Below, piece after piece: positions 1-10,680 of a stretch of 64,000 nt of DNA. Each line of letters opens with the position of its first letter. Within the stretch, counting starts at the first letter, position 1. Under the pieces are notes generated by a model. The model had not been told where the DNA came from, made no database searches, and saw only the letters and a program-made list of their open reading frames with translations. The translations under genes and the position numbers were made by a program. Source of the DNA: Anodontia alba (Eukaryota > Mollusca > Bivalvia > Lucinida > Lucinidae); assembly GCA_964016985.1 (NCBI GenBank), contig OZ024828.1, forward strand, positions 81,576,033-81,640,032. The letters run 5' to 3'.

Positions 1-25
1 GGGAACAGATACTGTCATTGTAACG

Positions 26-440
26 AGGGTTAAGCCTGAGCAAGCAGTGTAAATCCATATCAGATGCCTGGGCCCAGTTGTACAAAGCTAATGACATCCT
101 TAGTTAACGATTCGTTAAAATTAACATCGAGTGATACGCAAATATGCTGAAATTTTTTGCTGAAAAAATGTGAGTAGCTTTTGCAAAAGCTACTCACATT
201 TTTTCAGCAAATAATATTGTATATTGAATCTGCTAAAACAGTTAACAAAATGACCCTTAATGAGCTCGTTAAGCTAACGACACTTTGAACAACTGGGCCC
301 TGGATTTTTTTCAGGAATGCAGCATCTGATCAGGTCCTACACTGTTTACCTATCATCCAGCAGTTTTTAGACACATCAACAGGTAGTAAATGAACTTGTT
401 CACATTTTAGGCAAGTGTGCTGAGGAATTTGAGTGTCTAA
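26..440. repeat. MITE A with core 1, split by MITE G
   Basis: The left arm (GCCTGAGCAAGCAGTGTAAA) is separated from its right arm (GCAGCATCTGATCAGG, about 320 on) by a complete MITE G at 70-300. Family A elsewhere has the shell TATTTACCCTAAGTATT around the core-1 palindrome. Confidence 0.75.
70..300. repeat. MITE G (GGGCCCAGTTGT termini)
   Basis: It begins GGGCCCAGTTGTACAAAGC and ends with the complement, TTTGAACAACTGGGCCC. In the centre is a perfect 54-bp palindrome at 157-210 with 27-bp arms around TTTTGCAAAA. Other copies are at 15308-15529, 48418-48666 and 53164-53385. Confidence 0.9.
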
Positions 441-568
441 ATATACTTTTATTTTACTTTCATTTTTCAAATATAACAATGATATGCAAAATGGGTAAGA
501 GAGATGCAGATGTGTTTGAATGCAGCTCATGTTTTAAAATGTCCTTTGCTTTTCTTATATTTATGCAG

Positions 569-783
569 GCCTTTAATGGTTGACCCCCAGGGACAGGCCA
601 ACAAATGGGTGAAGAACATGGAGAAAGAGCATAAATTATCAATCATCAAGCTCACAGATTCCGACTACATGAGGACACTAGAAAACTGTATCACTTTTGG
701 GAACCCTCTGCTTCTAGAGAATGTTGGGGAAGAACTGGACCCCTCTCTGGAGCCCTTGTTGCTGAAACAAACCTTCAAACAAG
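569..783 (+). CDS. DNAH7: Dynein heavy chain exon: start of AAA5
   Basis: The acceptor is ttatgcag before 569 and the donor is gtaaag at 784. The exon begins with the last base of a codon and ends with the first base of the next one (phase 1). It encodes the AAA5 nucleotide-site region: PLMVDPQGQANKW stands at the degenerate P-loop position, then LTDSDYMRTLENCITFGNP and LLENVGEELDPSLEPLLLK, all near-invariant in axonemal heavy chains. It joins 20915, where the split codon becomes alanine before GVEMIRLGE. The preceding exon is upstream of the window or, less likely, hidden in 1-568, where only MITE sequence is visible. Confidence 0.97.
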
Positions 784-834
784 GTAAAGTTGTTTTAACT
801 TATCTATTTTTTTTTTCTTCAGTTTTGAATATTT

Positions 835-1051
835 TTAACCCATTTTTGCCTGATGGACACTTCTGCCTCTCCCTTTGGACATGTTCATTAAGGGTGTCTT
901 GTTTGTTTTTAGAATTATTGCTTATAGAACTCTTGTTTTTGATGCAAACTGTGTAGACCCAGATCAGATGCCGTGTTCTTTGGTGTCTGATCTGGGTGTA
1001 CACTGTTTGCCACTGTCCCTTTTTTAGGGGACTACAGGCATAAATGGGTTT
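835..1051. repeat. MITE C (TTAA, CCCATTTATGCC) with core 1
   Basis: TTAACCCATTTTTGCC at the left and GGCATAAATGGGTT at the right. The centre is CAAACTGTGTAGACCCAGAT and its complement. It starts about 50 bp after the donor at 784. Other copies are at 30320-30545, 54841-55079 and 55470-55698, with a fragment near 38740-38870. Confidence 0.82.
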
Positions 1052-1246
1052 ATTTATGTGTGCTGTGGGTTTGCTAGATGTGTTTCTGACTAAATAATTA
1101 GAATTGTTGTATATTGTGTGCAGGATAGATTCCTTACCTAATAAGAATAGTTCTATATAGATGTCTAGTGTTATGATTTAAGGGCACTCAATACACTTGG
1201 TAGGTTTCTACCATTTTGTACATGGGAGACAACTTATGTGACTGTT

Positions 1247-1526
1247 CATCACGAAAACATGCCTATATAATACTGACCCCCTTAAACCCCACTTTTTTAT
1301 AGTAAAACTGGGGTTTACAGGGGTATACATTATTTTTCCTATTTCTGCCCAATAACATAGATTGTGGGTACTCATTAGAACTGCCTCACCGAGGCAGTTC
1401 TAACGAGTACCCACATTCTATGTTTTGACCAGAAGTATGAGAAATATTTGAATTTTTATCTGAAAATTTTCATTTTTTGGAGGTTAAAATGTTCAGTATA
1501 TTTGAATAGGCGTGTTTTCGTAATGT
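1247..1526. repeat. MITE D with core 2
   Basis: The shell is CATCACGAAAACATGCCTAT with a CCCC-rich sub-arm; the centre is ATAGATTGTGGGTACTCATT, the loop CCTCACCGAGG and the complement. Copies are at 19438-19730 and 33643-33893. Confidence 0.85.
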
Positions 1527-1539
1527 TGTTCTCCTGCAC

Positions 1540-1740
1540 ATAAGCTGCTTCCAAAAAGGGGTCTGCTCTAAAAGAAAGAAATTGCTCCTAAGGGGAGGAG
1601 TAGTGGGGTTGAATTCTTTCTCTTTTCTGAAGGGAGCAAAACAGTTTTCACAGTTATCTCCCTTTAAAAGTATATTCATTCCCCTTAAACAAAAAAGGTG
1701 AAATTCTGATACAAGAATCATTATAACTGAGCCAGCACAT
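1540..1740. repeat. Degraded MITE R-like fragment
   Basis: Contains AAAAGGGGTCTGCTCTAAAA and GGGAGCAAAACAGTT blocks related to the symmetrical element at 30815-31053. Symmetry is lost. Confidence 0.45.
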
Positions 1741-1897
1741 GACAAAACCTACAATATGACCTGTGTAACCAGCAAAGACCTACAGCCTATCCATAGAGGG
1801 ATAAACAAGAACCCTTGCACTATTGGGTGGATGTAGAGGCTGAACTGAGTCGCACAAGTCTTAGTGTAGGTTTTGTCATGGACTGCCTCAATAGGAT

Positions 1898-2108
1898 AAT
1901 GTATTTGCCCAAAATATATTTGGACAGACAGGCTGGAGAAAACAGTGTAGACCTAGATCATTTAATGGCCTCTGATCAGGGTCTGCACTGTTTTCCACAC
2001 ATCTTATTGCTTTTAGTAACATCTTCAGGTAGTAAATGACTTGTTGAAATGTTTGGACAAGTATGGTAAGGAGTTAATATGTCACAATAATTAGGTTAAA
2101 TATGGTAA
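1898..2108. repeat. MITE A with core 1
   Basis: The left is TGTATTTGCCCAAAATATAT; the core is AACAGTGTAGACCTAGATCA with its complement; the right is AGGTTAAATATGGTAA. The flank GGACAGACAGGCTGG is typical of the family. Confidence 0.8.
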
Positions 2109-2317
2109 AAGGGTTTGATTTTCAGGTTTTGCTACTTCTGAGATTACCTCAAACAAAAAAAAAAGAATCAATATAAAATGTATTAATCATAATGCACTTA
2201 CAATAATTGGGGGTATATGTAGTTCCCATGAAAACTAATTTTTTTATTTGAAGAAATAATAGTTTGCTCCTGCAAGATTGCATGCTCACCCAGTAAAGAC
2301 CTGACATAAAATTATTC

Positions 2318-2588
2318 AAGACCAGGAGGTCGCGGGTTCAACCCCCGCCGAGGTCGGCAACATTCTTTCGTGGAGATTGATCATGAAATATTTTCTACGG
2401 TCATTCTCTCCCTTCCGCTGATTCAAGAAGGGCAGTTGTCAGTTTCTGGCGAAAGAATGTGCACAATACTGGTTAACCGCTTAGAGGACTAAGCCTGCCC
2501 AGTAAACGTGTCGTTAGGTAAACCTGACCGCGCTCGACATGACCCCATTGGGTTGACTGGGCCGTAAAACCTCAACACAAACAAAATC
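2318..2588. mobile_element. tRNA-derived SINE, family 1
   Basis: A B-box-like GGTTCAACCCC at about 2336 is followed by a conserved body (TTGATCATGAAATATTTTCT, CACAATACTGGTTAACCGC, GACTGGGCCGTAAAACC) and the tail AACACAAACAAA. Copies at 4096-4305 (5' truncated), 14538-14870 (rearranged, with the A-box side GGCGGCTCAGTCCGATGC) and 58650-58892. A body shared by dispersed copies with a pol III-like head defines a SINE. Confidence 0.85.
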
Positions 2589-3554
2589 AAGACAGATTAA
2601 TCTACATATTAAAATTTACCAGTTCAAGAATGGAAGCGTTAGTTTGAAACATTAACATTGTAGACAGAGATAAATGATGATTTCTTTTATACTAAGCAAA
2701 ATGGATCTAATAAGGTTTTATGGCAAAATGATTAAAGTGTATATTCTGTGATATTTATGTTATTTTATTTGTATTTAGAGGATCTTACTCCAGAGGGTAA
2801 GCTTTCATCACATTAAATATTGTTCAGTCCTACATGTGGTAAAAACATGCAAAATATGTTTAAAAGTGATATGTTTACAATGTCACAGCCATGTATATCT
2901 TGCCAAATGTTGGTGTATACCATAGCAAACATTTTGGTGTATATCTTACCACACAGCAGTATCAGCTGGATTCTGCAAGAATATGTGCCAGAGCAAAACA
3001 TCATAACCTTTACAGTGGAATCTGATTATAATAAAGAATTTCTCAGTGGTTTTGCCAGAGGTCGAACCAGTGCAATACAGGCTATGACCAATGCGGCATT
3101 TGCCGCATTGGTCAGAGCTTGCATAGCATTGGTTTTACCCCTTGCAAACCAAAGAAATTTTTCTTATGATTATTACTCCATTATGGATTGAAAACGATGC
3201 GAGTTGCTGCCATTTGAGAGAGTGAAATAATCCATATAGTGCAGAAAAATATAGCAAAGAATCCAAATATCAAACAGTGATATATATGTACATATTTTTT
3301 CCAGAAAACTAATTTCTAATAATTAGAATAAGGCAGAAAAAGAATTGCTTTTTAAAGTTTGAACTTCTGGAGAATATACTGTATGTCAGTTTTATCTAGG
3401 CTTATTATGTCTTCCATTGCAAGCTGAAAAAATGCAGGTTCTTTTCCCCTGTTATTGTTCCAAAATAACTGGAAAAACATATTAAACAGTTGTTAAAGCT
3501 AAAACCTATCTATTAGTTTCTTCATATAAGTTATTCCATTGTTACTTGACAGTA
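2589..3554. other. Intron 1 stretch with no gene seen
   Basis: A 123-codon open frame at 2820-3191 has no recognisable motif and no splice context fitting the dynein. The one structure is a perfect palindrome at about 3087-3114 (GACCAATGCGGCA, TT, complement). Confidence 0.5.
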
Positions 3555-3750
3555 CATGAATCATGGGCTAATTCAGCAGACGACGTTGATGATGTTTTTC
3601 TAACTTTTCTAAGAAAGTATGACATTTTATGCAAATTGTCACTTAAGGAGCTAGTATGCATGAACTGTCAAAGCCTATTTTCTGATAAAAATAAGAAAAA
3701 TATTACAAAATGACATCTGCTGAAATTTTACCCTGTATATGAAGCATTTA
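3555..3750. repeat. MITE E with core 3, degraded
   Basis: The arms GCTAATTCAGCAGACGACG and ACATCTGCTGAAATTTTACC flank a worn core 3 (GACATTTTATGCAAATTGTC and partial complement). An A/T-rich (ATTT) simple repeat follows at about 3955-4003. Confidence 0.65.
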
Positions 3751-4095
3751 AACAAAAAAAGGAAAGACTTTCTAAACAGTTTGTTTCATCCTTAAAGTTA
3801 TTTCATTATTATTTGACAATGCTTGTTGAGTCATATATTAACTATATGATATATTTGTATAGATTTATTAAATGATGGTAAGCAATGTACATCTATTGTA
3901 TGATGTTGTCAAAGACATTATTAGCAATTATTTGAAAAAAAAATTCTATTTACATATATATATTGTATTTATTTATTTATTTTAATATTTATTTATTTAT
4001 TTGCTTGGTATGATTTGGAGAAGAAGAAAAACAATAAAGCATACAGATTACTAAACTAGAAAGAAAATGCTTCTTTGAAATTGATGGCACAAACA

Positions 4096-4305
4096 GATTG
4101 ATCATGAAATATTTTCTACGGTCATTCTCTCCCTTCGGCTGATTCAAGAAGGGCAGTTGTCAGTATCTGGAGAAAGAATGTGCACAATACTGGTTAACCG
4201 CTTAGAGGACTAAGCCTGCGCAGTGAACCTGTGGTTAGGTAAACTGACCGCACTGGACATGACCCCATTGGATTGACTGGGCTGTAAAACCTCAACACAA
4301 ACAAA
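4096..4305. mobile_element. SINE family 1, 5' truncated
   Basis: It starts inside the body at GATTGATCATGAAATATTTT and ends CTCAACACAAACAAACAAAC. It lies directly before the MITE B that received the DIRS element. Confidence 0.85.
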
Positions 4306-4313
4306 CAAACATT

Positions 4314-4433
4314 TCATAGCTCCAAATAAGAGAGGTATTAGGTTGACATTTCTGCATGAAAATGTATATTGTGGGTAGTCATTAGAAGCGCCTCACCGAG
4401 GCACTTCTAATGACTACCCACAACATATATTTT
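4314..4433. repeat. MITE B, left part, interrupted by the DIRS element
   Basis: It starts CATAGCTCCAAATAAGAG and carries the full core-2 palindrome (TTGTGGGTAGTCATTAGAAG, loop CCTCACCGAGG, and back) at about 4368-4425. The right arm stops at CATATATTTT. Its continuation is at 10620. Confidence 0.85.
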
Positions 4434-4439
4434 AACTTC

Positions 4440-4610
4440 GTAATACATTAACCTATAGATAATGTGCTATTCTATTCTGTTATTCACCCCCTCCACAGAA
4501 AAAAAACGACCTTTCAGTCGTTATAAAGTCTTAATTCAGAAGGTCCCTTTAACAGTTACCTGTATGACGTAGTTCCTTCCGCTCAAATGATCACGTGTCA
4601 GTTTCTTTTC
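4440..4610. repeat. DIRS left inverted terminal repeat
   Basis: About 170 bp, reverse complementary to 10413-10587 with very few differences. Landmarks are ACCTATAGATAATGTGC, CACCCCCTCCACAGAAA, GACCTTTCAGTCGTTATAA and GATCACGTGTCAGTTTC. The outermost 4434-4445 (AACTTCGTAATAC) is not in the right repeat but is copied in the internal complementary region. Confidence 0.9.
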
Positions 4611-4817
4611 TGTGGACTTTGAATGTTCAAGGATTATTATTCTGTGTTAGAAAAAATGGATTAAAATTATTCTACACGGTTAAAATTTTTATATCCTTGA
4701 CTTTCTCTGGTTCTATATTCACTCCTTCTACTATCTATGTACTTATTTTCGAAATATCGATCTTAGATTTCTTGTTTTCTCAGTGTTAAATTTCTTCCTT
4801 TGTTTCCGCGTCAGTCG

Positions 4818-7020
4818 ATGCATTTCGCCCGCGGCAACTGTTGCCATTTAAAAGCTAAATGGGATACACATTTATCTTGTCTAACTTGTAATTCTTGCAC
4901 ACGTATCTCTCCGTGTTATATTTGTAGTTCCTGGACAGAAAAAGTTTGGAACCTAGCAGAAAGAAGACGCCTTCATGCTACTAGAAAATCAGTTATGACG
5001 CAGAAGAGAAAACAGAAGAAATCAAAGAAATCCAAGAAGTCCCAGTCAGACATGTCTGACAACGGGACAGTTGATGGGAGCACCGCCCCTCATAGCTTTA
5101 CTGCTCGGGGCAGGACCCATCAAGGTGGCAGCCTGGCGGACTTAGAGTCTGACCGGGCACTAAGCCCACCAGTCACCAGTCACCAGTCAACCAGTCACCA
5201 GTCACCAGTCAACCAGTCACCAGTCATCCAGTCACTGGGCAACTTATTTCCGTTCATCCAGTTGCCAGTCAACCAGTCACCAGTCAACCAGTCATCAGTC
5301 AACCAGTCACCAGTCAACCAGGCACCAGTCAACTAGGCTCCAGTCAACCAGGCATGGGTTTACAGTCATTCGCGTATGACCTACAAACACAAATTCCGCC
5401 TGGTTATATTCCTATAAATGTGCCTGTACAAAGCTACGCTCCGTCCATAAGTAGCCATATTTCACAGGGTAGTGTCCACAGACTATCCAATGTCTTTATT
5501 CCTGGTTACGAACGTTCTAATAGACTAGAACTTCCTAATCCAGCTTCTTCCTCTAGACAGATTATTCCACTCGAACCTGATTTTTCGCAGGTCTCAGATC
5601 CGAGTGTAATGATTGAGCCTCCAAATTCAAATGATTTATCTATCTCCAGACCTTCAAGGAAGGATCAGTCTAAAAGAGAGCATAAATCTAAAAAGAGAAG
5701 AAGACATCGATCGTCCTCTTCTTCTATCTCTACTTCCAGATCAGACTCTTTGAGTTCTTCTCGGCGAAAGAAAAATTCAACAAGATCTAAGCACTCTCAT
5801 AGAAAGAGAAGAAGACGATCGATGACGCCTTCTTCTTCATCAAATTCCTCCCAATCTCAACTTGACATTGGTAGATATACAAGGGCTCATAAATCTCCCC
5901 AGGTTGTTCAAACGCCAACTCCAATACAACCTGAGGAGACTAATTTTAGTCAAATCACAAATCAACCTATTAATTAGGATCAGATTCAGCCGAATCTCAC
6001 TCAACAGAATAAGGAGTCAGATTCGGAAACTGAATCCGAAGTCTGGTCATTTGATCGTGCGATTAACGAGGTCTTCCGGCTTCTTCCTCCTGAGTTATGC
6101 CCCAAAACTCAGCAGGATCAAGCTCCATTAAAACCTCTTCTGGGATCGAACAATTAATGGAGTCTTGTTCCACTCCATTACTTGTCCTCCCACAATCCAA
6201 ATTAGTACAAAATACAACAAAATATATTCATAATAGACTAGAATCGGACAAATGTTCAAGAGATTGGATTTGCCCGCAAAGCTTGGTTTCGGCTCTTGCT
6301 CCGACTAAATTTTACAAGAGCCAAAACCAATATTTGCCAACTGATAATATCCCTCAATTAGAAGCGGATGCGTCGCTCCTAGACATTTCTAATAAAGGAA
6401 GAGCTTCTATTCCGCTCAAGAATCTAGAAGCATGGGAAAGGAAGGCTAGAAAACTAGTCGCTATTAATTCTCATGCCGATCTATTTTCTTCAGCTGCCTT
6501 CCTTTCATTACAACAGGAATCGATGTCGGTTGCGGCCCTTTCCAGACTTCTGGAGGCCGTAGCCAAATCGATTAAACATGCTACTGCCATGTCTACACTT
6601 TTAACTACTGAATTATTCCAAGCTAGGAGGGACGCAGCCCTAGCTTCATCTAAACTACTACTCGACAATTCCACATACGAGTTAAGGAATGCTCCTATTA
6701 ACTCAAAATCCTTATTTGACGGCAGGATAAAAGAAATAGCTAAATCAAACTTCGAAGCTCAACAGCAAAGGTTTCTAGCTTCTACATCCATTCAGTCACA
6801 ATCTCATTCTTATAAGCCTCCTTCGCAGAGCAGAGCTTTCAAGATACCTAAATATCCTGCTAAACAAACAACATCCAGACCTAAACCTACGCAGTCGTAT
6901 AGGTCCAAAAATATTCCTCAAAGCTCATCTTCTCACATTAAGAAAGATAATATCAAGAGGACTGGTAACATCCGTCAGTTCCCCTCCTCTAAACCTGCCT
7001 CTTCCTCCGCAAGATTATGA
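4818..7020 (+). pseudogene. DIRS gag-like region, disrupted
   Basis: ATG at 4818 begins a frame with a Cys cluster (CLTCNSC then CYIC followed by W), a zinc-finger-like feature seen at the start of many DIRS gag proteins, and then a K-rich stretch. A degenerate repeat of units like CCAGTCAAC (about 5170-5350) encodes H/N-Q-S-P-V repeats, and the first frame ends at TAG 5334. The second frame (5354-5977) carries an SR- and KR-rich block and stops at TAG 5975. Related sequence continues past that stop and then shifts near 6136 into the frame 6097-7020. That last part holds the helical capsid-like block (WERKARKLVAINSHADLF, then AALSRLLEAVAKSIKHA). At least two frameshifts and one stop disable it. 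Confidence 0.8.
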
Positions 7021-9102
7021 AGGCCCGCCCTTTCCACTGCCTGCTCTTCCGCTCGCGGACATTCCAGTGGGAGGACGATTGGCCCATTTTGCGGAAAAAT
7101 GGGAGGAAATAACAGACAACAAATGGGTCCTCTCTATCGTACGAAACGGATTCAGGATACCATTCATCAAAATTCCTCCTTTGTCATCTGTTCCGATCAG
7201 AATGAGTCAATCCTCCTCCCCGTTTCTCAGAGAAGAGATCGAAAATCTTCTCAACAAACGGGCAGTGGAAAGGGTACAGAATCCGGAAACTCCCGGCTTT
7301 TATTCCCGGATATTCCTTGTGCCAAAAAAGAACGGAAAGTTTCGTTTAATATTAGACCTGTCTTTATTAAACCGATACATAGAGAAACAAGCATTCAAAA
7401 TGGAGACAGTCAAATCGGTAAGACAAGCGATGAGACCCAACGATTGGGCTGTCTCCATAGATTTAACAGATGCATATCTACATGTGCCGATACATCGTCA
7501 ATCCAGGAAGTATCTTCGTTTCGTACACGAAGATCAAGTATATCACTTTTTGGCCCTACCGTTCGGAATGTCCCTAAGTCCGTTAATTTTCTCGAAACTG
7601 ATGGACGTTATTGCAGCTTTTCTACGCCAACGTGCCATATCAGTTTTTCCATACCTAGACGATTGGCTGATAAAAAATCTGATTCACAACCGTCTGATTA
7701 CTCAGACAAAGATTTGCATTCAAACTATTCAAAGCCTAGGTTTTCTGCCAAATCTCAAGAAGTCAGACCTCTTTCCTGCTCAGAAATTCACCTTCATAGG
7801 TATGGAATTTCTGACGCAACAAAATTTAGTCAGGGTTCCAGCGGATCGTGTACAGAACCTAATTCTAACAATCAAGAAAATAATGTCAGCAAAACATGTA
7901 TCGGCACGAACTTTCCTTTCTCTTTTGGGCAAACTCAGTGCTGCAGCAGACCTTGTTCTCCTGGGCAGACTGCACTTACGTCCTCTTCAGATGTGCCTGC
8001 TGTCAGTCTGGAAACCTCATATTCTTCCTCTCGATCACCGGATCTCGATAAACGGTATGATTCGATCTCACTTACAATGGTGGATAAACCCCATTCGATT
8101 CGAGACAGGGACTTCAATCCATCCTCCAGACCCCAAATTCTTCCTTTATACGGATGCCAGTCATTACGGATGGGGAGCTCATTTAGAGCCGACAACACTG
8201 TCCTTTCATGGTCGCTGGACAGAAAACCAATCCCAGCTACATATATCAATATGTTAGAAATGATGGCCATACGATTAGCACTGAAACAAGCCAAAACATT
8301 TATTCACCATTCTTGCATCATGATATCCACAGACAACACAACGGTGGTCTCATATATCAACAAACAGGGTGGCACTCATTCCCCCAATCTTTGCGTAGAA
8401 GTTTGGAAAATACTCAATTGGTGCCTGGAACAAGACATAGTTATCAGAGTACGTCACATCCCAGGCAAATTCAACATTCTTGCAGACCGCCTCTCAAGAC
8501 TAGACAAACCTATCAAGACAGAATGGGCTCTGGATCAAACAGTTGCGAATTCAGTATTCCAGATGCTCAACTTCCCAAATGTGGATCTGTTTGCGACAAG
8601 ATTCAACCACAGACTCCCATTATATGTCTCTCCAGTACAAGACTACAAAGCACTAGCGATAGATGCCCTGTCCATGGACTGGAATCATCTTCATGCATAT
8701 GCTTTTCCTCCTTTTATTCTGATACCTGCTGTTCTAGAGAAAATCCGACAACATCAGTGCAGAATAGTTCTCATAGCTCCGTTCTGGCCACAGCAACAGT
8801 GGTTCTCAGAACTTCTTCTTCTATTAGTGTCAGCTCCGATTCGTCTGCCACTGATTCCAAGACTACTGACTCAATCCAAAGGAAGATTTGTACATCAAAA
8901 CCTCCCAATTCTCGACCTTCACGCTTGGGAGTTATCAAACAATCAATCAGAGATAAGAAATTTTCACAAAACGTTGCAGATTTTGTCTCCAGATCAAGAA
9001 GAGCATCTACATAAAAAGTCTACGATGCAAAATGGACCATCTTCTCTAATTGGTGTCATACAAAAAAGGTTAATCCGATCTCGGCCCCTATTACAGTTAT
9101 AG
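7020..9102 (+). pseudogene. DIRS reverse transcriptase / RNase H, frameshifted
   Basis: The RT is clear in the frame through 8257: FLVPKKNGKFRLILDLS, AVSIDLTDAYLHVPI (motif A), LPFGMSLSPLIFSKLM (motif B) and YLDD at 7652-7663 (motif C). RNase H follows with FLYTDASHYGWGAHLE. An apparent 2-nt AT gain in the run at 8241-8246 ends that frame at 8257. The protein resumes in another frame with MLEMMAIRLAL, ISTDNTTVVSYINKQGG and HIPGKFNILADRLSR, then a C-terminal extension to 9102. The coding region overlaps the end of gag; no convincing ATG was found, so its start is approximate. The single shift is the only obvious lesion. Confidence 0.88.
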
Positions 9103-10013
9103 CCGATTTCTTAATCTTTCTTTTTTCGGAAAAGAAATGTCAGATTAGTACTATTAAAGGTTATAGATCTATGATCTCTAACACTTTAAAATTCAAAACT
9201 GGTAATAGAATCGGATCTAATCCAGTTTTATCTGAACTTATCAGATCCTTTGAACTTCAACGACCAGTACAAAGATCTCTTACACCTAAATGGGACTTAT
9301 CATGGGTTTTAGTATGTCTACAAAAACCACCTTTTGAACCTCTTGATAAGGCTTCTAAATTTCACGTTACTATTAAGACAGCCTTTCTCTTAGCTCTTGC
9401 CACTGCTAAAAGGTGTAGTGAAATACATGCTCTAGCTATGGATTCACAACATTTAAGATTTAATCAATCTGATGGTTCAGTTTCCTTGATTCTTAAATCT
9501 GGATTTTTAGCAAAAAACCAGCTTCCTTCTGTTAAACCAGATCCTATTGTTGTTCCTAGTCTTGCTCGAATATGTAAATGGGAACATACTGACAGACTTC
9601 TTTGCCCCGTTAGGGCTCTGAAATTCTATCTCAAAATGACTAGCTCTTATCGCCAAAATAGAACTAGACTTTTTCTTCCTATTAAAGGCAATAAGGATAT
9701 CTCTAAAGATACTATCTTGAGATGGATATCTTACACTGTTAAACTTGCCTATAGGAAACTCACTAAACGAGATATCTCTTTCCTTAAAATCAAAGCTCAT
9801 GAAGTTAGAGCTCTTTCCTCTTCTTGGGCTTTCTTCGACAAAGTTCCTCTCAATGATATACTTCAAGCAGCGGTTTGGAATAGTTCATCAACTTTTGCCA
9901 AATTCTATCTCAGAGACATGTCTCAACAAGCACAGAATCTCCAAAGTTTGGGCCCCATTGTAGTGGCCCAAAAAGTGGTGGGGGGCCAACAGCAATCAGC
10001 TATGGATGTGTAG
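8900..10013 (+). pseudogene. DIRS tyrosine recombinase, one nonsense codon
   Basis: The recombinase lies in a different frame from the RT and overlaps its 3' end. Homology appears to begin near 8900 and is interrupted by TAA at 9012-9014; it is open from there to 10013. Catalytic residues are visible: Arg in TAKRCSEIHAL (codon 9411), H-x-x-R in AHEVRALSSSW (His 9798, Arg 9807) and the nucleophile Tyr in TFAKFYLRD (9906). The set R, HxxR and Y is complete, so only the upstream stop compromises it. Tyrosine recombinases in this element class integrate a circular DNA copy. Confidence 0.88.
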
Positions 10014-10255
10014 ACAACGTCAACAGCCCCCCTAGACCTGATGCTATACTAGAGAGGTACTAATTATATCTTTATTATATATATATGTTAACCCTGGATT
10101 ACTTTATCCTTGGTTAAAGGATCTTATTATTGCCTTAAGCACTAATTATGTCCTCATTATATATATATAAAAAATAAATCCTTTTATTAAGCCTTTATTC
10201 AGAAGTTGGGACTAACTTATTAGGAGAAATCCTCCCTCCTATTCTACAAATTCTA
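10014..10255. other. DIRS non-coding 3' stretch
   Basis: AT-rich sequence between the recombinase stop and the internal complementary region. CTAATTATRTC..TTATTATATATATAT occurs twice (about 10060 and 10143), a short direct duplication. No gene or polyadenylation signal is clear. Confidence 0.5.
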
Positions 10256-10349
10256 GCACATTATCTATAGGTTAATGTATTACGAAGTTAAAATGAAGTT
10301 TTTTAAAAGTAAAACATATTTTAACGAGTAATACTTAACCTATAGATAA
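10256..10349. repeat. DIRS internal complementary region
   Basis: The first half (10256 to about 10292) is the reverse complement of the extreme left end (about 4434-4469). The second half (about 10292-10349) is the reverse complement of the extreme right end (about 10560-10619). Together they give the joined-ends sequence of a circular form, as expected for the template proposed to complete the termini in DIRS replication. Confidence 0.9.
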
Positions 10350-10412
10350 GTATTTATCGTCCCACCTCCCTTCCCTCGCTCTTTTCTCCTAATTGTGTAT
10401 TGTTTTACACAT

Positions 10413-10587
10413 AAAAGAAACTGACACGTGATCATTTGAGCGGGAGGAACTACGTCATACAGGTAACTGTTAAAGGGACCTTCTGAATTAAGACTTTATA
10501 ACGACTGAAAGGTCGTTTTTTTTCTGTGGAGGGGGTGAATAACAGAATAGAATAGCACATTATCTATAGGTTAAGTATTACTCGTTA
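10413..10587. repeat. DIRS right inverted terminal repeat
   Basis: Inverse partner of 4440-4610. Beyond it, 10588-10619 is a unique right extension (ATGTTTTACTTTTAAAAAAC and on) whose complement is in the internal complementary region. Such unequal ends are typical of DIRS1-like elements. Confidence 0.9.
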
Positions 10588-10619
10588 AAATATGTTTTAC
10601 TTTTAAAAAACTTCATTTT

Positions 10620-10680
10620 CATGCAGCAGTAAGAAAACTATTCATACTTCTGGGGAAAAAAATCCTACTTGGAGCTATGC
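10620..10680. repeat. MITE B, right part, downstream of the DIRS element
   Basis: It reads catgcagcagtaagaaaac and ends CTACTTGGAGCTATG, the reverse complement of the left terminus at 4314. This shows that 4434-10619 was inserted into a pre-existing fold-back MITE. Confidence 0.8.

Larger units (their letters stand above)
4434..10619 (+). mobile_element. DIRS-type tyrosine-recombinase retrotransposon, near full length but decayed
   Basis: The element is about 6.2 kb in the same orientation as the host gene. In order it shows a left inverted terminal repeat, a gag-like region with Cys cluster, reverse transcriptase and RNase H, a tyrosine recombinase, an internal complementary region and a right inverted terminal repeat. 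This is the diagnostic layout of DIRS1-like elements, which integrate through a circular intermediate with a recombinase, not an integrase, and leave no target duplication. The coding parts have at least three frameshifts and two in-frame stops, so this copy is not autonomous. It interrupts MITE B (4314-4433 and 10620-10680), sharing TTT/TTTT at the junctions. Confidence 0.92.

Noticed and set aside
157..210. A microRNA precursor at the perfect 54-bp palindrome
   Set aside because: It is the centre of MITE G with four copies in the window; perfect arms with no loop are typical of fold-back elements, and nothing in the sequence points to processing.
2820..3191. A 123-codon forward open frame as a possible dynein exon in intron 1
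   Set aside because: The dynein protein is continuous from 783 to 20915 without extra residues, and the frame has no known motif.
7099..8200. The first part of the 667-codon frame 7099-9102 as a separate protein
   Set aside because: Before about 8220 it is the out-of-frame shadow of the RT; only its second part encodes RNase H and the extension.
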